Source: CAYFUR01 sp964346275
GTDB lineage: Bacteria > Sumerlaeota > Sumerlaeia > SLMS01
Direction of reading: 5' to 3'
Assembly (NCBI GenBank): GCA_964346275.1
Contig: CAYFUR010000076.1
Location: 1 to 17,686 of the forward strand
DNA length: 17,686 nucleotides
Part shown: one piece after another, positions 7,444 through 13,239 of the stretch
How the letters are laid out: each line of letters opens with the position of its first letter
Numbering within the stretch: position 1 is the stretch's first letter
Notes under the pieces: generated by a model
The model's database searches: none
The model's input: the letters and a program-made list of their open reading frames with translations, nothing else
What the model was told of the DNA's origin: nothing
Made by a program: the position numbers and the translations under genes

Positions 7444-8274
7444 ATGGCCAAGTGCCCCCTATCCATCGTCATTCCTACGTTAAATGAAGAGGAAAACATT
7501 TCCGGGATTCTTCGCCGCCTGCGCAAGCAAGGAGGAAAAGAAATTGAACTGGTCGTGGCGGATGGTGGCAGCCACGACGCGACCCGGGACCTCGCCCACA
7601 GCGCGGGTGCCATCGTGGTGGAATCGCCAAAAGCCCAGCGCGCCGCGCAAATGAATGCGGGCGCGGAGCAGGCCCGCGGCGATGCCTTCCTCTTTCTTCA
7701 CGCGGATACGGTGATTCCCCCGGCAGGGCTGGATCGAATCTGCGAGGCACTGAAGCAGCCCGGCGTCGTGGGCGGCGCGTTCCAGCGGCGTTTCGATCAT
7801 CCTTCCCGGTTTTTGCGCGTCACATGCTGGATCGCTGACTGGCGGTGCCGCCTTGGGAAGATTTTCTATGGCGACCAGGGGATTTTCGTGAAGCGCGGGG
7901 TCTTTGAGGAGATAGGAGGCTTCTCCCACCTGGATCTGTTCGAGGATGTAGATATTTCACAGAAATTGAAGGGGAGGGGGCGGTTAGTCTTGCTTTCGCC
8001 GCCGGTGTTGTCCTCGGCCAGGCGGTTCCGGCACCCGGGGCCGGTCCGCCGATCACTTTTGGACGCATGGCTCACTGTGCGGTACCTTGTCTCCCCGGAA
8101 AAGACGCTGAAATCCCGGCAAGCCTGGGGAGCACGAAATATTACTCGAAAAAGGATGAGTGAAAATGAACAGAATGAATACCTTGATGCTGGCCATCACC
8201 CTCGGATTCGCGAGTTCCCTGATGGCCCAGCCCGCAACTCAACCAGCCACGAAACCAGCGACCCAGCCCGCTGA
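7444..8274 (+). CDS. TIGR04283-type glycosyltransferase (arsenosugar / rSAM-selenodomain associated)
   Basis: From the ATG at 7444 the protein has 276 residues. It begins with the GT-A signature PLSIVIPTLNEEENI and VVADGGSHDAT (about 37-47). AQRAAQMNAGA (64-74), LHADTVIPP (85-93), YGDQGIF (142-148) and FEDVDIS (166-172) are characteristic of the family called TIGR04283, found near arsenosugar or rSAM/selenodomain genes. Its sugar donor and acceptor have not been settled as far as I know. An in-frame TTG at 7375 is possible but adds a poor N-terminus and would sit only about 8 bases after the predicted transcription start. Family members are usually near 230 residues. Here the last 38 or so residues have no family look and run 110 bases into the DUF547 gene in another frame, so the natural stop seems to have been lost. 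The DUF547, oxidoreductase and TVP38 genes follow. Confidence 0.87.
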   Translation: MAKCPLSIVIPTLNEEENISGILRRLRKQGGKEIELVVADGGSHDATRDLAHSAGAIVVESPKAQRAAQMNAGAEQARGDAFLFLHADTVIPPAGLDRICEALKQPGVVGGAFQRRFDHPSRFLRVTCWIADWRCRLGKIFYGDQGIFVKRGVFEEIGGFSHLDLFEDVDISQKLKGRGRLVLLSPPVLSSARRFRHPGPVRRSLLDAWLTVRYLVSPEKTLKSRQAWGARNITRKRMSENEQNEYLDAGHHPRIREFPDGPARNSTSHETSDPAR

Positions 8275-9013
8275 GACGGAGAAACCAGCGGCTCAGCCAG
8301 CGGTCCAAACCCTCGAAGACAAGTGGGATCAGCTCCTGCAGGATTATACGCAGGAGGGCACGATTAACGGCGTCGACCTGGTCGTGGTGGACTACGCAGC
8401 TCTTGAGGAAGACCCGGACTGGATCGAGTTGCTCAAAGAACTGGAAACAGAGCCGGTTCCAGAAGGAAAGGATGCCAGGATGGCTTACTGGATTAACACT
8501 TACAACATCCTGGCCATCAAAGTTGTCCTGTCAGAATACCCCGTCGACGGAATCAAGGACGTGACCCCATGGTATAAATCCGTTTGGAAAGTGGACGCGG
8601 GATATGCCGCGGGCGAGATGCGAACGCTGAACGAGGTCGAACACGAAATTCTGCGCCACATGGGCGATGCGCGCATCCATGGCGCAATCGTCTGTGCCTC
8701 GGTGAGCTGCCCGGACCTGCGCCGCGAAGCCTTTCGGGCGGAGAACTTGGATCAGCAACTGGACAGCCAGATGCGCGTTTTTCTCGCCAACCGCGACAAA
8801 GGAGCCCGTGTCAGCGGCAACGGCGACACTCTGGCGCTCTCGAGCATTTTCGATTGGTTTGCCGAGGATTTCGAGGAGCATTCCGGCTCGGTCAAAGCCT
8901 TTGTGAAAGAGTATCTCCCGAAAGACCAGGCCGGGAAAATCACGGAAAACACTGATATTGAATACATGGATTACGACTGGAGCCTCAATGATACGGTGAA
9001 GGCGGGTCTTTGA
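8165..9013 (+). CDS. Exported DUF547 protein
   Basis: The protein has 282 residues from the ATG at 8165. I prefer this start to the GTG at 8159 because AAGGA lies 9 bases before the ATG and only 3 before the GTG. Residues 1-21 form a Sec signal peptide (MNRMNTLMLAITLGFASSLM, then A), with cleavage plausible before QPAT. Residues 23-48 are a disordered linker of repeated PAT/PAAQ units. The DUF547 domain follows (about 52-280), with AYWINTYNILAIKVV (107-121), EVEHEILR (157-164) and the conserved IHGAIVCASVSCPDLR (171-186). The family has no agreed activity; the invariant His and Cys in the last block suggest a catalytic or metal site, which is inference. It should act in the periplasm. It starts inside the 3' end of the glycosyltransferase gene, implying translational coupling. 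Confidence 0.9.
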   Translation: MNRMNTLMLAITLGFASSLMAQPATQPATKPATQPAETEKPAAQPAVQTLEDKWDQLLQDYTQEGTINGVDLVVVDYAALEEDPDWIELLKELETEPVPEGKDARMAYWINTYNILAIKVVLSEYPVDGIKDVTPWYKSVWKVDAGYAAGEMRTLNEVEHEILRHMGDARIHGAIVCASVSCPDLRREAFRAENLDQQLDSQMRVFLANRDKGARVSGNGDTLALSSIFDWFAEDFEEHSGSVKAFVKEYLPKDQAGKITENTDIEYMDYDWSLNDTVKAGL

Positions 9014-9097
9014 TCCAGGCGTCGTAAATATTTCACCGGTTTTCGGCATCTCTCCTGTTTCATCATGATGTCGAGAGTGACTCGAAAGCGCCTGGAT
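9013..9097 (+). repeat. Leader with paired ends before the oxidoreductase gene
   Basis: A perfect 9-bp inverted repeat, ATCCAGGCG (9013-9021) and CGCCTGGAT (9089-9097), encloses about 67 bases that also contain a small TCGAG/CTCGA hairpin (9071-9085). The right arm ends shortly before the AAGGAG ribosome binding site. The left arm begins in the DUF547 stop codon. It could fold as one RNA element between two cotranscribed genes; no T-run follows, so it is not a classic terminator. Confidence 0.5.
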
Positions 9098-9113
9098 ATT
9101 TAAGGAGAAGTGT

Positions 9114-10622
9114 ATGTCAAAGAAATACGACTACGATCTGGCGGTGATCGGCTCCGGTTCAGCGGGGCTGGTCGCCGCGGTCGGAGCCACGAAACTGGGT
9201 TTATCCGTCGTCCTGTTGGAGGGGCGTTATGTAGGGGGAGACTGTTTAAACTTTGGCTGCGTGCCGAGCAAGTCGCTGCTCCACGCGGGCCGGGTTGCGA
9301 AAACGATCCGCGGGGGCAGCCGCTATGGTGTGAACGCGGGAGAGCCGGAGATTGACTATGAAGCGGTGAAGAAACACGTTTCCGGCGCGCAGGACACCAT
9401 CCGCGAACATGAAACGGCGGAACATTTCCGCAAAATGGGAATGGACGTGATCGAGGAATACGGATCGTTTGTGGATGCCCACACGCTGAAAGCCGGCGAC
9501 CGGAAAATCACGGCGAAATTGATCGTGATCGCGACCGGCTCCCGCCCCCGCATTGTTCCAATCGACGGCCTGGAAGAGGCAGGCTTCATCACCAACGAGG
9601 AAATCTTCACCCTGGAAAAGAAGCCGGAACACTTGGCGGTCATTGGCGCCGGACCCATCGGTATTGAAATGGCCTGGGCCCATCGCCAGCTCGGCAGCCA
9701 GGTCACCGTGCTGGAGCGCCATAACCGGATCCTACCGAAAGACGACAAGGATATGTCCGATGTCGTGCTGGATTCGATGGCCGAGGACGGCGTCGATTTT
9801 CAATTCCACGCCGATATCAAGCGTGTTGAAAAAACGGAATCGGGCAAGCGAATCGTCTATGCGAAAGATGGAGAGGAAACACATATCGATGTGGACCAGA
9901 TCCTGATTTCCGCGGGGCGTTTACCCAACATCGAGAAGCTCAACCTCGAAGCCGCCGGGGTTGACTCTACAAAACGCGGCGTCACGGTAAATGCTTCCCA
10001 GCAAACCAGCGTGAAGAATATCTACGCCGTGGGCGACGTGGCCGGTGGACTGCTTTTCACCCACTCGGCGTCGCTGGAAGCGGGGACTTTTATCCAAAAG
10101 GGAATCTTCCACCTGCCAGCAAAGACAAGTTACAAGGCCTTTCCATGGGTCACCTACACGGACCCGGAACTGGCCAGCGTCGGCCTGAATGAGACCATGG
10201 CCAAGAAGCAGGGCGTGGAATACCACCTGGCGACTTCGGAATTCAGTGGAAACGACCGCGCCATTGCCGAAGGCGAAACCCGCGGCCGGATCAAGGTGCT
10301 CATCGAGCCCTCGCGCATGCTGGGCCTCAAGGGTGGCCGGATTCTCGGCGCTCAGATCGTCGGGCCGCACGCGGGCGAACTGATCCACGAGTATGTCGTC
10401 GCGATGAAAAGCGGCTTAAAAGCCTCCGCGGTCAACGGCACCGTTCATGCCTATCCAACGCTGTCGGAAATCAACAAGCGCGCTATCTCCACCTTCATGG
10501 GCGAAAAACTCTTCCAGCCCAGGACGCGCCGCTGGCTTGGCAGAATCTTTGGCTACGCGGGAATTCAACACCCCGGTGAAGAAAAGTCGAAATCGGGCAA
10601 GAAGGGGGTGAGCCATGCGTAA
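9114..10622 (+). CDS. FAD-dependent class I disulfide oxidoreductase, mercuric-reductase/lipoamide-dehydrogenase type
   Basis: 502 residues; AAGGAG lies about 8 bases before the ATG. The FAD site GSGSAG is at 13-18 and the redox-active pair is in GGDCLNFGCVPSKS (Cys44, Cys49). The NAD(P) Rossmann motif VIGAGPIGIEMA is at 176-187; the acidic Glu201 ending its second strand (TVLER) suggests NADH preference. The second FAD motif YAVGDVAGG is at 304-312. The dimerisation domain has the His-Glu dyad in HAYPTLSE (His445, Glu452). Databases often name such proteins mercuric reductase, but this one lacks both the N-terminal heavy-metal domain and the C-terminal vicinal cysteines of true MerA, so mercury reduction is doubtful. 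Residues 460-502 form a basic tail. It overlaps the TVP38 gene by 8 bp, a pairing widespread in bacteria, so the two probably act together; the substrate is unknown. Confidence 0.93.
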   Translation: MSKKYDYDLAVIGSGSAGLVAAVGATKLGLSVVLLEGRYVGGDCLNFGCVPSKSLLHAGRVAKTIRGGSRYGVNAGEPEIDYEAVKKHVSGAQDTIREHETAEHFRKMGMDVIEEYGSFVDAHTLKAGDRKITAKLIVIATGSRPRIVPIDGLEEAGFITNEEIFTLEKKPEHLAVIGAGPIGIEMAWAHRQLGSQVTVLERHNRILPKDDKDMSDVVLDSMAEDGVDFQFHADIKRVEKTESGKRIVYAKDGEETHIDVDQILISAGRLPNIEKLNLEAAGVDSTKRGVTVNASQQTSVKNIYAVGDVAGGLLFTHSASLEAGTFIQKGIFHLPAKTSYKAFPWVTYTDPELASVGLNETMAKKQGVEYHLATSEFSGNDRAIAEGETRGRIKVLIEPSRMLGLKGGRILGAQIVGPHAGELIHEYVVAMKSGLKASAVNGTVHAYPTLSEINKRAISTFMGEKLFQPRTRRWLGRIFGYAGIQHPGEEKSKSGKKGVSHA

Positions 10623-11391
10623 CTCCAAGCTTGGTGCCGTCCCGTGGAAACTCATCGCCCTGGGCGTGGTCATTGCCGCGCTCATAGGCCTCAGTTTCAT
10701 CTTTCCCGTGAGAGAATATATCAAGGAATTCCTCGACTGGACGGAATCGCTGGGGGCTTTGGGATTCGCCGTCTTCGCGGCTGTTTATATCCTGGCGACC
10801 GTGCTGTTCGCCCCCGGATCGCCGCTGACCCTGGGGGCCGGGGTGATTTTCGGTCTGCCGATCGGCTTTCTCGCCGTCGTTGTCGGTTCCAATGTCGGCG
10901 CGTGGCTGGCTTTCCTGATCGGCCGCTACTTTGCCCGCGACGCCATCGCCAGAAAAGTCGAGGGGAACGCCCGTTTCGAGGCCCTCGACAAAGCGGTCGG
11001 CGACCAGGGGTGGAAGATCGTTCTGCTCACGCGCCTGAGCCCCGTTTTTCCCTTCAACCTTTTGAATTACGCTTACGGCCTGACGCGCGTCAGCTTCTTC
11101 GACTATGCTTGGGCCACGCTGGTGGGCATGATCCCCGGCACGCTGTTGTATGTTTACTTCGGCACCTTAGCGGGCGATGTGGCGGAGGCCGCCGCCGGAG
11201 AAGCCCCAACGGGTGGCCCGCTCCAGACCGTCTTCAAAGTCGTCGGCCTGCTGGCAACGCTGGTCGTCACCATCTACATCACAAAAATCGCCCGCCGGGC
11301 CCTCTCGGGAAAACTTGAGCAAGAAAAGCCCGGCGCCGTGAAAGAAGGCGGCGAGGACTCTTCCGGCGAAAACGCCCCGACTTCCCCCTGA
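10615..11391 (+). CDS. TVP38/TMEM64-family membrane protein (SNARE-associated/DedA-like)
   Basis: The protein has 258 residues and its ATG overlaps the end of the oxidoreductase gene (ATGCGTAA), so translation is coupled. Hydrophobic segments lie at about 12-30, 48-66, 72-103, 135-155, 166-186 and 208-228. The family core is clear: FAPGSPLTLGAGVIFGLPIG (65-84), GSNVGAWLAFLIGRYFAR (91-108) and LLTRLSPVFPFNLLNYAYGL (137-156), then SFFDYAWATLVGMIPGT. These inner-membrane proteins are related to the DedA superfamily, some of whose members move lipids or support envelope integrity; the substrate of this branch is unknown. The C-terminal 30 residues are polar and probably cytoplasmic. Position suggests it is the membrane partner of the flavin oxidoreductase. 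The hairpin after it suggests the operon ends here. Confidence 0.93.
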   Translation: MRNSKLGAVPWKLIALGVVIAALIGLSFIFPVREYIKEFLDWTESLGALGFAVFAAVYILATVLFAPGSPLTLGAGVIFGLPIGFLAVVVGSNVGAWLAFLIGRYFARDAIARKVEGNARFEALDKAVGDQGWKIVLLTRLSPVFPFNLLNYAYGLTRVSFFDYAWATLVGMIPGTLLYVYFGTLAGDVAEAAAGEAPTGGPLQTVFKVVGLLATLVVTIYITKIARRALSGKLEQEKPGAVKEGGEDSSGENAPTSP

Positions 11392-11395
11392 CCCC

Positions 11396-11409
11396 GGAAT
11401 CCGGATTCC
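11396..11409. repeat. 14-bp perfect palindrome after the TVP38 gene
   Basis: GGAATCCGGATTCC reads the same on both strands. It lies 5 bp after the TVP38 stop and just before a longer hairpin. With no loop it is more like a protein-binding half-site pair than an RNA hairpin, but its role is unknown. Confidence 0.5.
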
Positions 11410-11420
11410 CTCCTTCATTG

Positions 11421-11454
11421 CGCCTCCCGTGGAATTGACACCCCACGGGAGGCG
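11421..11454 (+). terminator. Strong hairpin, possible terminator without T-run
   Basis: A perfect 12-bp stem pairs CGCCTCCCGTGG (11421-11432) with CCACGGGAGGCG (11443-11454) around the loop AATTGACACC. It sits 30 bp after the TVP38 stop. No T-run follows on either strand, so it may pause or stabilise the transcript end rather than terminate it alone. The loop contains TTGACA (11435-11440), and AACGTT lies 17 bases further on (11458-11463). The right arm may therefore fall inside the promoter of the next gene; that -10 is weak. Confidence 0.5.
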
Positions 11455-11494
11455 TGAAACGTTTGGGCGAAAGTCCAAATCGGGGGATCAAGCC

Positions 11495-12136
11495 ATGGCG
11501 GACGAAAAAAAGGCAGGGGTGGCGGAATCAGCAGTGGAAACAGCCCAGGAAGGCGGACGGAAGGCCCTGAAGGTCATCGTCTGGCTCGTGCTGCTGGGGG
11601 CGCTGGGATACTTTGTCTTTATGATCTTCATTGGTTCCGATCCCCGCCGCGATTATGAGACTCCCGCCGAGACGCTTCAGGCTTACTCGGGCCTTGTCGG
11701 CTCTTACACGGGGGGGAACCAGGCCCGCCCCGATTCGCACACCGTGGGGTTGATTCTGGACTTCTACGACAGCGGATCGCGCGATTTCTTTGAAGAGAAC
11801 AAGCGGCAAATGGCCCGCTATCGCCTCCAGTTCGATCCCGTGCGGGACATCTCGCAGCTCAGCAACAGCGCGACCCGTTCGGAAGCGATGATGTATCTCC
11901 TCGAATATCCTCCTCTCAACGGGATTGCCACGATCGATCAACAGCAAAACGAGACGCCCGACCGCGTGCAGATCACCGCACGCACCCGGGGATTGGAGTC
12001 GCGAACCTTCTTCATGGAAGAGCGCCATGGAATCTGGTATATCATGAATCTTGGAGGCCGGATGGAGGATATCGTCGCGGAACTGGAGGAGTTCGTGGAG
12101 GGCAACCCGGAAACCGCGACGCCGGAGCCCCTGTAA
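11495..12136 (+). CDS. Single-pass membrane protein of unknown function
   Basis: 213 residues from the ATG at 11495, with a purine-rich GGGGGA 7 bases upstream. The frame is open back to 11429, but that part overlaps the hairpin and has no protein character. Residues 1-24 are charged and cytoplasmic-looking, 25-46 form one transmembrane helix (LKVIVWLVLLGALGYFVFMI), and the rest should face the periplasm. The soluble part starts ETPAETLQAYSGLVGSY and includes FYDSGSRDFFEENKRQMARY and a final block EERHGIWYIMNLGGRMEDI. The pattern, a helical first half then strands ending in a W-Y-hydrophobic motif, recalls small NTF2-like or DUF4878-like extracytoplasmic folds, but I do not recognise the family. 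The C-terminus is acidic. gpsA begins 28 bp later, so the two are probably cotranscribed. There is no evidence of a functional link. Confidence 0.82.
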   Translation: MADEKKAGVAESAVETAQEGGRKALKVIVWLVLLGALGYFVFMIFIGSDPRRDYETPAETLQAYSGLVGSYTGGNQARPDSHTVGLILDFYDSGSRDFFEENKRQMARYRLQFDPVRDISQLSNSATRSEAMMYLLEYPPLNGIATIDQQQNETPDRVQITARTRGLESRTFFMEERHGIWYIMNLGGRMEDIVAELEEFVEGNPETATPEPL

Positions 12137-12164
12137 TCGTCTCGATAAACCGGAAGGAAGAGAA

Positions 12165-13160
12165 ATGACGCAGACTGCGAAGCTGGCCGTGATCGGCTCG
12201 GGTTCCTGGGGAAGTACACTGGGAGCCATGCTTTGGGAAAACGGCCACGATGTGCGCCTTTGGTCGCCCACGGAAGAGGAGGCGGCCGCCCTGCGCAAGA
12301 ACGGGCATCCTCCCGGAGTGCCCGAACTCAAGTTGCCGGATTTGAAAATCACCACCAGCATGGCAGAGGCGCTGGAGAACGCGGAGGCGGTGATCCTGGT
12401 GATTCCCGCCCAGAAGACCGCGGAAGTCTGCGGGCGAATCCGCCAGGCCGGCGCGCCCCGCCTCGCCATCATCGCCAGCAAGGGAATCGACCTGGAAACC
12501 CTGCGGCCCCTTTCCGACGTCGTGGAGGAAAGCCTGCCGCAAACAACGGTCGGCGTTGTGAGCGGCCCGTGCATCGCCCGCGAAGTGGCCCAGCGCATTC
12601 CCACCTCGGTTGTGGCGGCGTGCCGCGACGAGGCGCTCGCCGAAAAAATACAGCATTGGTTTCACTCGCCCTTTTTCCGCGTTTACCGCCAAAGCGACGT
12701 GCTGGGCGTGGAGTTTGGAGGCGCTTACAAAAACGTCATCGCCATTGCCGCCGGGGTGGGAGACGGACTCGGCTTTGGGGCCAATTCCAAGAGCGCCCTG
12801 CTGACGCGCGGCCTGGCGGAAATGCGGCGGTTTGTGGTCGCCATGGGCGGAGAAGAGCTGACCGTGGCCGGGCTCGCGGGGCTGGGGGATTTGTGCGTGA
12901 CATGTTTCAGCCCCCATTCGCGCAACCGCCGCTTTGGCGAAGCGGTGGGACGTAAGAAAGATGCGGAATCGGCGATCCGCGAAATCGGTGAAACCGTGGA
13001 GGGTGTGCTGACGGCCCAGGCTGTCTTCCGCATGGCAAAGGAAAAGGGGCTCCAGGTGCCCGTCGCCGAGGCGGTGGTCCACCTGGTCGATGGGAGCTGG
13101 CAGCCGAAGGACGCGGTGGAAAAACTGATGAGCCGGGAATTGAAGGAAGAATTTCAGTAA
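12165..13160 (+). CDS. gpsA: Glycerol-3-phosphate dehydrogenase [NAD(P)+]
   Basis: 331 residues, the usual GpsA length. It reduces dihydroxyacetone phosphate to sn-glycerol 3-phosphate in the cytoplasm, feeding phospholipid synthesis. The start at 12165 follows a purine-rich GGAAGGAAGAG and immediately gives the Rossmann motif KLAVIGSGSWGSTLG (6-20, GxGxxG at 11-16). The longer open frame upstream overlaps the preceding gene and is rejected. Further family marks are VILVIPAQ (76-83), IASKGID (103-109), VVSGPCIAREVA (131-142), the catalytic Lys in GGAYKNVIAIAAG (Lys189), and AGLGDLCVTCFSPHSRNRRFG (238-258) with the substrate-binding Arg-Asn-Arg. Nothing is missing. It follows the unknown membrane protein by 28 bp. 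The next gene has its own operator, so gpsA probably ends this unit, though no terminator is visible between them. Confidence 0.96.
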   Translation: MTQTAKLAVIGSGSWGSTLGAMLWENGHDVRLWSPTEEEAAALRKNGHPPGVPELKLPDLKITTSMAEALENAEAVILVIPAQKTAEVCGRIRQAGAPRLAIIASKGIDLETLRPLSDVVEESLPQTTVGVVSGPCIAREVAQRIPTSVVAACRDEALAEKIQHWFHSPFFRVYRQSDVLGVEFGGAYKNVIAIAAGVGDGLGFGANSKSALLTRGLAEMRRFVVAMGGEELTVAGLAGLGDLCVTCFSPHSRNRRFGEAVGRKKDAESAIREIGETVEGVLTAQAVFRMAKEKGLQVPVAEAVVHLVDGSWQPKDAVEKLMSRELKEEFQ

Positions 13161-13181
13161 GCTGCTTCATTTTCGCTTGCG

Positions 13182-13195
13182 TGTAAGCGGTTACA
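13182..13195 (+). promoter_or_regulatory. LacI/CcpA-family operator (cre-like)
   Basis: TGTAAGCGGTTACA is a near-perfect palindrome with the central CG of LacI-family operators, and differs from the CcpA cre pattern TGWAARCGYTWNCW at one base. It lies 44 bp before the start of a secreted glycoside hydrolase gene, where sugar-responsive repressors of this family commonly act. A weak promoter, TTGCGT (13177-13182) with CACGAT (13200-13205) at 17-base spacing, would place the operator in the spacer. The regulator gene is not in the window. Confidence 0.6.
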
Positions 13196-13205
13196 AAAAC
13201 ACGAT

Positions 13206-13230
13206 TCCCTCGACCACACTCTCCGAGGGA
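13206..13230 (+). promoter_or_regulatory. Hairpin covering the ribosome binding site
   Basis: TCCCTCG (13206-13212) can pair perfectly with CGAGGGA (13224-13230) across an 11-base loop. The right arm contains most of the GAGGGAGG ribosome binding site of the TTG-started hydrolase gene, so folding would hide it. This works only if transcription starts upstream of 13206. Confidence 0.4.
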
Positions 13231-13239
13231 GGTTTTCCA

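Noticed and set aside
8231..8308. Short tandem repeat (PAT/PAAQ units) as a possible phase-variable or mobile repeat
   Set aside because: The codons vary between units, so it is a disordered protein linker after a signal peptide rather than a DNA repeat prone to slippage.
9114..10622. Naming this gene merA
   Set aside because: There is no N-terminal GMTCxxC-type metal domain and no C-terminal Cys pair. Only the general disulfide-oxidoreductase core is present.
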